Source: Lachnospiraceae bacterium
GTDB taxonomy: Bacteria; Bacillota; Clostridia; Lachnospirales; Lachnospiraceae
Assembly (NCBI GenBank): GCA_024690825.1
Contig: JAILOK010000129.1
Span: forward strand, 1 to 64,000
Direction: 5' to 3'
Length of the DNA: 64,000 nucleotides
Part shown: positions 1 to 9,262 of the stretch, piece after piece
Layout of the letters: each line of letters starts with the position of its first letter
How positions within the stretch are numbered: the first letter of the stretch is position 1
Position numbers and translations under genes: made by a program
Notes under the pieces: generated by a model
Told to the model about the DNA's origin: nothing
Seen by the model: the letters and a program-made list of their open reading frames with translations, nothing else
The model's database searches: none

Positions 1-669
1 TGGCACGGATTATGGATAGAAGGAAGCGGGGCATCCTGCAGGGATATCGGCAACAGGTTCAGACCCGTGATAAAAGACGGACGCCTGAAGGTGAAAAATG
101 CGTTTGTCACACGTGAAAACATTGAAGAGCTGATAACCCGGAACAGAAACTGCGAGGATAAAAACAGAGAACCGGATCTTCTCAGTATAGATATCGATGG
201 AAACGACTGGTATGTCTGGAAAGCGGTAAGTTCCATAAAACCGCGGGTCGTATGCATAGAGTATAACGGCAAGTTCCCTCCTGATCTGTCCTGGAAGCAG
301 GCATATGATGCAAGACATATATGGGACAGAACGGACTGGCAGGGAGCCTCACTGAAAGCTTTGGAGGAGCTTGGCACGGAAAAGGGCTACATTCTTGCAG
401 GAACAAATCTTACGGGTGTGAATGCCTTTTTTGTAAGAGAGGATCTTTATTCAAAGGATCTGTTTTCATCTCTTCAGACTGCGGAGGAACTGTATAATCC
501 CTACAGAAGGAATCTGAAGTTTGAGGCTCCGGGTCATGCAGCCAGATACTGCCTTGTCGGCCAGGAGGAAAACAGGGGACTTATGAATTATTTTTCAGAC
601 AGGACAGAGTACCAGAGATCGCGAAACAAAGAAAGGATCAAAAAGATCCTGAAAAGACTTCTGTATTGA
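1..669 (+). CDS. FkbM-like methyltransferase, 3' part (5' cut by window edge)
   Basis: Frame 1 is open from the first base to a TGA at 667-669, so this is the C-terminal 222 residues of a longer protein. The best family clue is the segment SIDIDGNDWYVWKA, followed about ten residues later by PRVVCIEYN. This pattern is typical of FkbM / Methyltransf_21-like proteins, in which the acidic IDIDG strand lies in the Rossmann fold; the SAM-binding glycine motif would lie upstream of the window. The tail is basic (KERIKKILKRLL) and has no membrane segment. In Lachnospiraceae such proteins often sit in surface-polysaccharide loci, but no neighbour here confirms that. The family call is moderate and the substrate is unknown. 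Confidence 0.55.
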   Translation, partial: WHGLWIEGSGASCRDIGNRFRPVIKDGRLKVKNAFVTRENIEELITRNRNCEDKNREPDLLSIDIDGNDWYVWKAVSSIKPRVVCIEYNGKFPPDLSWKQAYDARHIWDRTDWQGASLKALEELGTEKGYILAGTNLTGVNAFFVREDLYSKDLFSSLQTAEELYNPYRRNLKFEAPGHAARYCLVGQEENRGLMNYFSDRTEYQRSRNKERIKKILKRLLY

Positions 670-698
670 GGATGAGGACGAACTACCGGTAGGTCTAA

Positions 699-941
699 GA
701 ACACTTTTATAACTACATAGAACAGAAAAAACTCCGTGGTATCGCTAACATAGACTTGAGACGCAAGGTTGGCTATAAGGCTCGAAGAAAGAAAAAAGGA
801 AGTATAGTAGAACCTCATTCATGTCATAGAGAAGGCAGAACCTATGATGATTATGAGGAGGCAATCAGTGGAAGGTTTTGCGAAGCCGATGTGGTACAAA
901 TGGATCTAGGAGAATGGGGAAATAACAAGTTAATAACATGA
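699..941 (+). pseudogene. IS30-family transposase remnant
   Basis: Frame 3 from 699 to the stop at 939-941 reads as an internal slice of an IS30 transposase. FYNYIEQKKLRGI, then NIDLRRKVGYKARRKKK, then GRTYDDY, then VVQMDLGEW match the run leading into the first catalytic Asp of the IS30 DDE domain (usually VVEMDTV). A stop at 696-698 blocks the upstream side, and the remaining two thirds of the transposase, with the second D and the E, are missing. There is no ribosome site and no recognisable inverted repeat, so it is a dead fragment. It fills the gap between the methyltransferase and the dipeptidase and marks past mobile-element activity next to a gene with unusual codon use. Confidence 0.75.
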
Positions 942-965
942 TCGGAAGAAGAAGGTAATAAAATC

Positions 966-2480
966 GTGAAGACTTTTGCAAAAAAATCCAAGAAGGTGTA
1001 TGGCCGTTTCGCTTCAGGTTTCCTTGGGCGTGTTATTCTGCTGGCTCTCTGTGTTTTACTGGTTGGAGGTGACACCGCTTTTGCGTGCACCACGATCATT
1101 GTGGGAAAGAAAGCCTCCGCCGATGGCAGTATTATTTTCGGCCGCACGGCAGATACCCACGGGCTAAATCCGGTCCGTTTCGAGTACCGTGAAGCGCGGG
1201 AAGACAGCGCATTCTTCACGGATCCTTCCAACGGGTTTTCATGCCCTTTGCCGGGGAACGCCTGCGGCTATCTGACGATGCCCGGTATCGACATCGAAAC
1301 CAACGGCAGCTGGGATGAGGCTACCATCAACGACCACGGCGTCTGCATCAGCGCCACGGAAAGCATATATACCAACGAGAAGGCAAAAACAGCGGATCCC
1401 TTAGTGAATGACGGAATCGGGGAGCAGTCCATTCATGCCGTGACCGCCCCCTATGTCCATACAGCTCGAGAGGGCGTGGAATACCTGGGAAAGCTGATCG
1501 ACCGGTACGGTAACGCTGATGAAGGCAACGGTGTTATCTTCGGTGACCGCAACGAGGTCTGGTATATGGAAATCTATGCCGGACACCAATGGGCAGCAGT
1601 CAAAATTCCGGACGATTGTTATGTTATCGCGCCAAATGATGGCCGGATCGGCAAAATCGATGTTTCGGACACGGAAAATGTGATCGTTTCCACACATCTG
1701 GTGGAGCTTGCAAAGAAAGGCGGATTCTTCGTCGGAAACGGGAATGTGATCGACACCACCCGCACCTACTGTACGGAACTGAGGAATTACAGTCAGATCC
1801 GCGCCTGGGAGACTCAGCGGAGATTCAGTCCTTCCGTGACATCCGAAACCTACGATGTCAACACATATTATCCCTTTGCCATGCAGCCGGATCAGAAGAT
1901 CAGCCTGGAGGATGTGATGGAGCTGTGCCGCTGGCGCTACGAAGGTACCGAATATGATGTGAATGAGCATCCCGAGGTTCGGGCCATTGGTATCAATCGG
2001 ACCCGGCAGACCTCCATCTTCTGGCTGCGTCCCGATAAACCGGAGATCATGTGGAACTGTTTCGCCAATCCGGAGATGAGTGTCTTCCTTCCGATGTACA
2101 AGAATACCAAGGTGTTCCCGGAGGCCTACAGCCAGCTTCCGACTAAAACCTATGATGAGCAGACGGCTTACTACCGTTTCCTGAGGACCGGAATTCTCGC
2201 TGCCGATGATCGCGGGGGATTCGGAAAAACGGTTCGCAAAAGCTGGAAAGACACACAGAAGGATCTGATCGACAAGACGGAAGCTCGGGATAAAGATTAT
2301 ATTGCCAATAGCTGCAGCGATGCTGCCGCGGCCCGGATTTTTGATTCTGTCGGCACTAAAGCCCTGGAGCAGGCGGATCAGCTGTACTTCAAGGGCATGT
2401 CAGACTGGCTGGAAGCCCGTATGCAGGACGGCGGATCCGATTCTCCGGATACCGCATACGGGAACATTACCAAAAAATAA
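966..2480 (+). CDS. Secreted C69-family dipeptidase
   Basis: This 504-residue Ntn-hydrolase of peptidase family C69 (PepD type) cleaves dipeptides. The GTG start follows an AGAAGG site. A basic N-terminus and a hydrophobic stretch (about residues 22-35) form a signal peptide ending TAFA. Cleavage there would expose Cys41 of CTTIIVGKKAS, the N-terminal nucleophile of the family. Later motifs such as NGSWDEATINDHG and EQSIH fit the fold, and the length is typical. Arginine is coded mostly by CGN here, whereas neighbouring genes use AGA/AGG, and third positions are GC-richer, which suggests recent acquisition; an IS30 remnant lies just upstream. It probably acts outside the membrane on peptides. 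The family call is strong; the substrate range is unknown. Confidence 0.88.
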   Translation: MKTFAKKSKKVYGRFASGFLGRVILLALCVLLVGGDTAFACTTIIVGKKASADGSIIFGRTADTHGLNPVRFEYREAREDSAFFTDPSNGFSCPLPGNACGYLTMPGIDIETNGSWDEATINDHGVCISATESIYTNEKAKTADPLVNDGIGEQSIHAVTAPYVHTAREGVEYLGKLIDRYGNADEGNGVIFGDRNEVWYMEIYAGHQWAAVKIPDDCYVIAPNDGRIGKIDVSDTENVIVSTHLVELAKKGGFFVGNGNVIDTTRTYCTELRNYSQIRAWETQRRFSPSVTSETYDVNTYYPFAMQPDQKISLEDVMELCRWRYEGTEYDVNEHPEVRAIGINRTRQTSIFWLRPDKPEIMWNCFANPEMSVFLPMYKNTKVFPEAYSQLPTKTYDEQTAYYRFLRTGILAADDRGGFGKTVRKSWKDTQKDLIDKTEARDKDYIANSCSDAAAARIFDSVGTKALEQADQLYFKGMSDWLEARMQDGGSDSPDTAYGNITKK

Positions 2481-2514
2481 TGCCGGGATATTTCTTTTTT
2501 TAAGGAGAGAGATA

Positions 2515-4104
2515 ATGTCTCAACTGATAGGTTCTTTTCTGGAAAAAGCAGAACGGAAAGCCGATGAGCTTTTTTTAAGTGACTGCGGTACATCAAACCT
2601 TACTTTTTCGGAAACGGTCATTGTATCCGGACGTGTCTACCGCTACTTAAAGGAAAAGGGGATAGGACGCGAGGATTTTGTCATGATCCTGCTCCCGAGG
2701 GGCGTGCAGGCATTTGCCGCGATGATCGGCGCATGGAGAGCCGGTGCAGCCTTTGTGGCACTTGAGGAAGGGTATCCTGAAGAGCGTGTGAAATATATAA
2801 AAAAGGACTGCGGCTGCAGGCTCACGATCGATCTTGAAAAGTGGCAGCAGATACAGCAGCTCGATCCTTTATCCGGATATGAGACGGTTTCGGATCATGA
2901 TGCGGCCTTTGCCGTATACACCTCCGGTTCTACCGGAAACCCCAAGGGCGTACTGCATGAGTACGGAAACCTTGATCTCATTGCCGGTTCGCAGATCGTG
3001 GAGATCCACCGGTTCGGACTGGTGGCACCGACTAATTTCGTTGCTTCGGTTATTGCGCTGATCACAGCTATGGATCGGGTATTTGCATTTTTCATTATTC
3101 CCTATTCTATCGTAAAGAATCCCACTCTGCTGATACAATCTTTCAATGAGAACGCCATAACCGATACTTTCTGCGCACCCTCTGTTTATCGGCTGTTTGC
3201 ACAGATATCTTCCCTGAAGAATATCATCGTGTCATCCGAACCCGCCTTTGGGATCTGGTCTGAAGATCCGGGACGGCGTATATATAACTTCTATGTTTCC
3301 AGTGAAACAGGTTATATCGCTGCAGTGGCCGTACTTGACAGACCAAACGAGTCTGCACCCATAGGGAAGCCGCCGGTTGATATCCGGTTCATTCTGCGGG
3401 ATGAAGAGGGAAGAGATGTCAGTGAGACCGGAGAAGGTGAGATATGCGTGCAGGCTCCTTATGTGCGCGGTTATATCAATCTCCCTGAGCAGACTTCCCG
3501 TGTTTTTGTAAACGGTGAATTTCATACAGGTGATCTTGCCAGAAGAACGAAAAGCGGAGATCATGTGATACTCGGGCGTGTCGATGATATGATCAAGATA
3601 AACGGCAACCGGGTGGAGCCCGGAGAGATCGAAAATGCGGCAAGAAGACTGCTGGGTCTCAAGGAAGTGATCGCAAAGGGATTTGTCGAGGGAAAGGATG
3701 CATTTATCTGTCTTTATTACACGGATGAGAAATGTCCGGATGAGGAAGATGCTAGACACTCTCTGATGAAGGCACTCCCTTATTATATGATTCCGACGCA
3801 TTTTATAAAGCTGGATGTCCTGCCGCGCACCCAGAGCGGAAAGATCTCACGCCGCCTTCTTCCAAAGGCTGATATAGGTGTGAAGGAGGGGACTTATATT
3901 GTCCCGAAGGGTGAAGAAGAGGCATTGTGCAGTGCTATGGCAAAAGTTTTGTCTCTTCCCCGCGTCGGTGCAGAGGATGATTTTTACACACTTGGCGGCA
4001 ATTCGATCTCCGCCATGGAACTTGTAAGTATCTGTGATCTGCCGTCGCTTAACGCCACGCAGATATTCAGAGGCCGTACGCCGCGAAAGATCGCTGCCCT
4101 ATGA
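2515..4104 (+). CDS. NRPS-like adenylation-carrier protein, C-terminally truncated
   Basis: The ATG at 2515 follows TAAGGAGAGAGATA and gives 529 residues; in-frame sequence further upstream lies inside the dipeptidase gene. The adenylation domain spans about residues 8-455, with the ATP loop YTSGSTGNPKG (135-145), a degenerate A5 region (NFYVSSETGY), HTGDLA (337-342) and the core lysine in RTQSGKISRR. A peptidyl-carrier domain follows with GGNSISA, where Ser497 is the phosphopantetheine site. The protein stops at RKIAAL immediately after the carrier fold, and the DNA continues as another adenylating enzyme, so its original downstream part appears deleted. It could still load an amino or other acid onto its own carrier. 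The amino-acid specificity was not resolved. Confidence 0.8.
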   Translation: MSQLIGSFLEKAERKADELFLSDCGTSNLTFSETVIVSGRVYRYLKEKGIGREDFVMILLPRGVQAFAAMIGAWRAGAAFVALEEGYPEERVKYIKKDCGCRLTIDLEKWQQIQQLDPLSGYETVSDHDAAFAVYTSGSTGNPKGVLHEYGNLDLIAGSQIVEIHRFGLVAPTNFVASVIALITAMDRVFAFFIIPYSIVKNPTLLIQSFNENAITDTFCAPSVYRLFAQISSLKNIIVSSEPAFGIWSEDPGRRIYNFYVSSETGYIAAVAVLDRPNESAPIGKPPVDIRFILRDEEGRDVSETGEGEICVQAPYVRGYINLPEQTSRVFVNGEFHTGDLARRTKSGDHVILGRVDDMIKINGNRVEPGEIENAARRLLGLKEVIAKGFVEGKDAFICLYYTDEKCPDEEDARHSLMKALPYYMIPTHFIKLDVLPRTQSGKISRRLLPKADIGVKEGTYIVPKGEEEALCSAMAKVLSLPRVGAEDDFYTLGGNSISAMELVSICDLPSLNATQIFRGRTPRKIAAL

Positions 4105-4687
4105 TGATTCTCTTGAAAACTGTATCAGTACCGTGGGGGTACCGATGCCTCACATTGAAATTGAGATCCGTCATCCCGGGACGGATAAAAAGTGTCAACA
4201 GGGAGAGATCGGAGAGATAGTGGTAAAGAGCGAAAACCTGATGACGGCATATTACAGGGTCAGGATAGAGGATCAGTCTCTGGGTGGTGACGGATGGCTT
4301 CACACAGGTGATCTTGGATATATACGCTCTGACGGATATCTGTGTTTTACAGGCAGACTGAAGGAACTTATAATAAGAGGCGGAGAGAATATCTATCCTA
4401 ATGAAGTGGCTTCCGTTATCAGTATGCTTTCGGGTATTGATGATGTTAAAATCGTGCGAGTGCAAAGTGACTTTTACGGAGAAGAGGTATGCGCCTGTAT
4501 AAGGCTTAAGGAAGGCGCTTCTTTCGATGAAGCCCGGGCAAGGGAGGAACTTAAAAAGGTTCTGGCAAAATTCAAGATCCCGTCATTTTTTATACTTTAT
4601 GACAGGTTCCCGGTACTGGCTACGGGAAAAGTCGATATGATCGCATTAAAGAAAGATGCAGAGGATCGGGTGAAAGCAGGCATTTGA
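4098..4687 (+). pseudogene. Acyl-CoA synthetase (AMP-binding) C-terminal fragment
   Basis: From about 4098 frame 2 reads YDDSLEN, TVGVPMP, LHTGDLGYI, FTGRLKELIIRGGENIYP and LATGKVDMIAL. This is the last third of an acyl-CoA synthetase, with the A7/A8 hinge and the C-terminal lysine. The ATP-binding loop and the first roughly 330 residues are absent. The frame upstream of 4098 is a shadow of the carrier domain, and there is no ribosome site at any internal ATG. It is therefore read as a 3' remnant left when a deletion joined two adenylation-type genes, ending 29 bases before the MscS gene. Expression as a separate domain is unlikely but not excluded. Confidence 0.75.
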
Positions 4688-4716
4688 GGTACATTAAAGA
4701 TTAATGGAGCAGTTAT

Positions 4717-7700
4717 ATGAATAATTCCGAAAACAATGATAAGCGGCATGCAAAATACAGAAGAAAAGCTATTTTGATCTTTGCGATAGGAGCTGCTGTC
4801 TTTCTTGTGTTTTTTATTTTGATGGCGGCGATATTAAACACTGAGGCAAAGCATGACCAGGAAATGGACAATGAAAGATTCTTTTCTTCGACCATTTCAA
4901 ATCTGAACAACAATGACAGGCAGATCAACTCTCTTATCGAAAGCTTTGATGAAAACAACATGATCATGCTCAACAACCTTGTCGATGCGTATTCACAGAA
5001 CAATTACAGTGATCTGAAATCAATGTCGACATCAGATCAGAGCAACATGCTGCTTGATGCCACCTATACCATGGAAAACTGCCTGTGGCTTATGATCGTT
5101 AACAGGGATGCGGATGTACTGGTTTCCCATATTGAGGAAAATAACGGACAGAATGTTATAAAGGACGGTGAAATCGGCATAACGATAGATACATTTCGCG
5201 ATCTTTGTGACGGAAGGATAAAAAAACTTGAGGTTGATTCTCCATATGACGACATCGAAGACATCGGTTCAAAGATGTATCTCTACTGCAAACCTATACC
5301 GGGCTCCTACGATAAGGACGGTTACAAATATATTTTGCTGGCATTTTCTTCCTACATCATTGACAGCGCTACAGACCGTATGATGGATCTTTCTTCGTGG
5401 ATGAGCGGTTCGACTATCGGAACAAACGGCGCGGTATTGATGATCAATGCTGCAAATGACAGGATATTGTACGGAACCGTAAAGGGGGAAGACAAGACAG
5501 GAAGCCACGCTTCCGATATCGGCATAGATATAGGTCTTTTAAAAGACCGTCGAAATGGTATCGCCACTATAGGCGGGATACGGTACTTTGTTTCTGTCAG
5601 AGCCTATTCTTCAAAGCTCTATGGCAAAGATACGTATATTATCGCAGCGATACCCGAAAGGGATATGTACAGCATCAATGTTACCGTTGTTATCTGGAAT
5701 GCGTGTCTGGTGCTTATTTTCTCCCTGCTGATGATCGCCTATTCTTCATATACGAGGTCTGAGGTACTCAAAAACAAAGAGGATCTGCGGGGTATCAGAC
5801 TGCCCGGCGGTCTTGTCTTTTCGAGAAATCTTTCGGGAAAGATCCTGCCCGTTGCCATCACAAGCGCTTTGATCATTTTTTTCCTGGCTTTTTATTTCAA
5901 GGAACTTATGCAGCTTTCCAACGCATTTTCTGACTCCGTGGCAGTGGAAGAGGATATTACAAAAAATGTGGAGGAGATCAACAACCTGGAGAAGACCTTT
6001 TTTGATTATCATGATGAGCAATACTTAAGCAGGGCAAAGTTAATGTCATATATCGTTGAACTTAACGGAGACAAATATCTGAATTCCAAAAACAACCGGG
6101 GACTCGGACTTTATGACGATGTTGGCGAAAACGGCAGCCACGATGCGGTAAAGGATGATTATAACAATCTCATAACGGTCATAAACAATTCCGGGGAACT
6201 CAATGAACTTCGTACCGATAATCAGGTTTATAATGTCTATCTTATTTCTGACAAAGGAGTAACACTTGCGACATCTTCAACTTACTGGAATTATTCCTTG
6301 AGCAGGGACAAGTCGGATGAATCGTATGAATTCTGGGATGTTCTTTCCGGAAAGAAAGATTCTGTTGTGAAGGATGTTAAGGAAAATGAGGAAGGAGATC
6401 TGTCCCAGTTTATCGGCTGCGCCATGTATTATTACACCTGTCTTGATGAAGACGGCAACACCCGCTACATGAGTCTTACGGATTATATTGCGCAGGAAAA
6501 CGGAAAATACAAAGGCAGTGAGATCACCCACCACAGGGGACTGATGCAGGTGGAGATCATTCCCGAGGATGATAAAAGCCTCATAGACGGTGCCAAGCCT
6601 GAGTACATACTCGAAAACACAAAGATAGCCAATGACGGATTTCTGATGGGCTTTGATTATGATGAAAACGAAGATGATTACAGGGTCTTTTATTCTCCTG
6701 TCCAGTCGATGTTAGATAAGACCGCCACGGAACTCGGGATATCAAAAAAGGCTTTTAACGGCAATTACAATGGTTTTCAGACTCTGGATTCCGAACAGTA
6801 TCTTCAGAGCTTCAGGCCTTCTGACAGATACTATATCGCAACGGCCATGCCGATCAGTTCGTTAAACAGAAACTGTGTGGATACCGCGTTGTTCTGTGCC
6901 TTATTTTCTCTTATCGTTATGCTTATCATATATTTCTATGCTGTGATCATCGGCGATATGGATGAGGAGGAACGGTATCGTGAAGAAACCGATCCGCTTG
7001 CTATTTTCGGCCACTGGGCAGTTATCGGTGACAGAAAAATAGAGTCTTCCACTCATGTATTTGAGACGATAATCCGAAACTGCCTGATATTGCTGGGAAG
7101 CATTTTTCTTATTACGATCTTTTTTGAAGCATACAGGTTCGGAAAAAATTCAGCGATACTGTATATTCTGAGCGGGGAATGGGACAGGGGTGTTCATATC
7201 TTTTCGCTTTCTGCATGTTTTGTCATTATCATACTTTCATACATATTGATAAGACTGTTTGGCCGTGTGGCATGTCTTATTGCATCCGCCTTTGGAAACA
7301 GGGGTGTCACGATAATGCGTCTTGTTACGGGACTTATAAAGGTCGCCGCAGTAGCTGTGGTTGCGCTGTACTGTCTGTATCTGATGGGCATCAACGGGAC
7401 GAGGCTTCTGGCATCTGCAGGTATTATGTCGGTTGTTGTGGGTCTCGGGGCGCAGAGTCTGGTCGGAGATCTGCTGGCCGGTATCTTTATCATCATGGAG
7501 GGATCTTTACATGTAGGCGATTATGTACTGATCGACGGGATCCGCGGCAGGGTGACCGAGATCGGGCTTCGGACCACCCGATATGAGGATGATAATCAGA
7601 ACATCAGGATCATCTGCAATAACGAGATGAAGACCTTCGCCAATATGTCGATGAAATATTCGGTCATTTACTACCATATACCGGTTCCCTATGATATGGA

Positions 7701-7974
7701 CTACCTGAAGATCAGAAAGATCCTTAATGAAGAGTTTATTCTACTCTATGAGAACCACAGATTCTTAAAGGGAATACCGTCATGCCTGGGCATCGAAGAA
7801 TTTTCGGAAAGCTCCGTGGATATGTGCGTCAGGTTTGTCTGCGAGGAAGCGGAGCGTCTTGGCGTTCAGCGTTTCATGCATGATGAGATCATGAGGATCT
7901 TTACGGATAACGACATACATATTCCGTTTAATCAGCTTGATATCCATGTCGACAGACTGTTTGCAAAGGAATGA
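4717..7974 (+). CDS. Large MscS-family mechanosensitive channel with two extracytoplasmic sensor domains
   Basis: This 1085-residue inner-membrane protein has an MscS pore at the C-terminus. TM1 is at about 18-39, followed by an outside region 40-318, TM2 320-342 and TM3 376-395. A second outside region spans about 396-718, then come TM segments near 719-745, 789-806, 826-848, 868-891 and a pore helix from 898 (GIMSVVVGLGAQSLVGDLLAG). The MscS beta domain follows (GDYVLIDGIRGRVTEIGLRTT). Both outside regions contain Cache-like strands (LMIVNRDADVLVS and VYLISDKGVTLATS). MscS proteins are usually about 290 residues, so gating may respond to a ligand as well as tension (inference). The ATG has a GGAG site. 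It lies just downstream of the broken ligase. Confidence 0.85.
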   Translation: MNNSENNDKRHAKYRRKAILIFAIGAAVFLVFFILMAAILNTEAKHDQEMDNERFFSSTISNLNNNDRQINSLIESFDENNMIMLNNLVDAYSQNNYSDLKSMSTSDQSNMLLDATYTMENCLWLMIVNRDADVLVSHIEENNGQNVIKDGEIGITIDTFRDLCDGRIKKLEVDSPYDDIEDIGSKMYLYCKPIPGSYDKDGYKYILLAFSSYIIDSATDRMMDLSSWMSGSTIGTNGAVLMINAANDRILYGTVKGEDKTGSHASDIGIDIGLLKDRRNGIATIGGIRYFVSVRAYSSKLYGKDTYIIAAIPERDMYSINVTVVIWNACLVLIFSLLMIAYSSYTRSEVLKNKEDLRGIRLPGGLVFSRNLSGKILPVAITSALIIFFLAFYFKELMQLSNAFSDSVAVEEDITKNVEEINNLEKTFFDYHDEQYLSRAKLMSYIVELNGDKYLNSKNNRGLGLYDDVGENGSHDAVKDDYNNLITVINNSGELNELRTDNQVYNVYLISDKGVTLATSSTYWNYSLSRDKSDESYEFWDVLSGKKDSVVKDVKENEEGDLSQFIGCAMYYYTCLDEDGNTRYMSLTDYIAQENGKYKGSEITHHRGLMQVEIIPEDDKSLIDGAKPEYILENTKIANDGFLMGFDYDENEDDYRVFYSPVQSMLDKTATELGISKKAFNGNYNGFQTLDSEQYLQSFRPSDRYYIATAMPISSLNRNCVDTALFCALFSLIVMLIIYFYAVIIGDMDEEERYREETDPLAIFGHWAVIGDRKIESSTHVFETIIRNCLILLGSIFLITIFFEAYRFGKNSAILYILSGEWDRGVHIFSLSACFVIIILSYILIRLFGRVACLIASAFGNRGVTIMRLVTGLIKVAAVAVVALYCLYLMGINGTRLLASAGIMSVVVGLGAQSLVGDLLAGIFIIMEGSLHVGDYVLIDGIRGRVTEIGLRTTRYEDDNQNIRIICNNEMKTFANMSMKYSVIYYHIPVPYDMDYLKIRKILNEEFILLYENHRFLKGIPSCLGIEEFSESSVDMCVRFVCEEAERLGVQRFMHDEIMRIFTDNDIHIPFNQLDIHVDRLFAKE

Positions 7975-8041
7975 GATATACCTGCGCCGGGCAGCTCCTG
8001 TGACAGAAATATATGAAAAAATACATTATGAGGAGAAAAAG

Positions 8042-9214
8042 ATGGATTACGCAAAGGAATCATTGAAACTTCATGAACAGTGGAAGGGCAAGATCGAGGT
8101 CATATCAAGAGTGCCGGTAAAGGACAAAGAGGATCTGTCACTGGCTTATACTCCGGGTGTCGCCGAACCATGTCTTGCGATACAAAAGGATCCGGACAGA
8201 TCCTATGAGCTTACCCGCAGGCATAATATGTGCGCGGTGATAACGGACGGGTCAGCTGTCCTTGGACTCGGAGATATAGGTCCGGAGGCGGGCATGCCTG
8301 TAATGGAAGGCAAATGCGTGCTCTTTAAATCGTTTGGAAATGTTGATGCTTTCCCGCTGTGCGTGGATACAAAGGATGTGGATGAATTCGTTGACGCGGT
8401 AGCGCTGATATCAAAATCCTTTGGCGGGATCAATCTTGAGGATATATCCGCCCCCAGATGCTTTGAGATAGAAAGAAAGCTTAAGGAAAAGACGGATATC
8501 CCGATCTTTCATGATGACCAGCACGGAACTGCAGTCATCACGCTGGCGGGACTTACAAATGCGTTGAAGATCGTCGGAAAGAAAAAGGAGGATGTAAGGA
8601 TAGTCACCTCCGGCGCGGGAGCAGCGGCCGTAGCCATAGTAAAGCTTCTCCTTTCGGCAGGTTTTAAGTATGTGACAATGTGCGACAGAAAGGGAGCGAT
8701 ATACGAGGGGCGTGAAGGCCTTAACTGGATCAAGGAGGAGATGGCAAAGGTCACAAATCTGGAAAAAAAGAGCGGAAGCATTGCGGATATGCTTGTCGGT
8801 GCAGATGTATTTATAGGTGTTTCGGCTCCGAGTACCGTTACGACGGAAATGGTAAAGACCATGAATAAGGATGCCATTATTTTTGCCTGCGCAAATCCTA
8901 CTCCCGAGATCTTTCCCGATGATGCAAAACGCGGCGGGGCAGCTGTTGTGGCAACAGGACGAAGTGATTATCCGAATCAGATCAACAATGTTCTGGCATT
9001 TCCGGGGATCTTCAGGGGCGCTTTTGATGTGAGGGCCTCCGATATCAACGAAGAGATGAAAATGGCTGCGGCAAAGGCACTGGCTGATCTGATACCTGAA
9101 AATGAACTTAAGAATGATTATATCATACCCTATGCCTTTGATCCGAAAGTGGGACCTGCCGTTGCAAAAGCAGTGGCGGAGGCTGCCGGAAGATCGGGCG
9201 TGGCGCGTCTTTGA
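8042..9214 (+). CDS. NAD(P)-dependent malic enzyme
   Basis: Converts malate to pyruvate, CO2 and NAD(P)H in the cytoplasm. The start at 8042 has GAGGAG seven bases upstream; the longer in-frame reading begins inside the MscS gene and is rejected. The 390 residues match the short bacterial malic enzyme. Visible motifs are YTPGVAEPC, the metal and substrate region VLGLGDIGPEAGMPVMEGK, DIPIFHDDQHGTAV, and a Rossmann glycine motif SGAGAAAVAIV. Fumarase begins 48 bases downstream, so the pair can take fumarate to malate to pyruvate. Cofactor preference (NAD or NADP) cannot be told with confidence. Confidence 0.93.
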   Translation: MDYAKESLKLHEQWKGKIEVISRVPVKDKEDLSLAYTPGVAEPCLAIQKDPDRSYELTRRHNMCAVITDGSAVLGLGDIGPEAGMPVMEGKCVLFKSFGNVDAFPLCVDTKDVDEFVDAVALISKSFGGINLEDISAPRCFEIERKLKEKTDIPIFHDDQHGTAVITLAGLTNALKIVGKKKEDVRIVTSGAGAAAVAIVKLLLSAGFKYVTMCDRKGAIYEGREGLNWIKEEMAKVTNLEKKSGSIADMLVGADVFIGVSAPSTVTTEMVKTMNKDAIIFACANPTPEIFPDDAKRGGAAVVATGRSDYPNQINNVLAFPGIFRGAFDVRASDINEEMKMAAAKALADLIPENELKNDYIIPYAFDPKVGPAVAKAVAEAAGRSGVARL

Positions 9215-9262
9215 TCAAACACAGGGCGGGACATATGAGCCTGCGCGGATAAGGAGAAAAGT

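Noticed and set aside
756-941. 61-codon frame as a real small gene
   Set aside because: It is an internal slice of an IS30 transposase, extends upstream without a start and lacks a ribosome site; recorded as a pseudogene.
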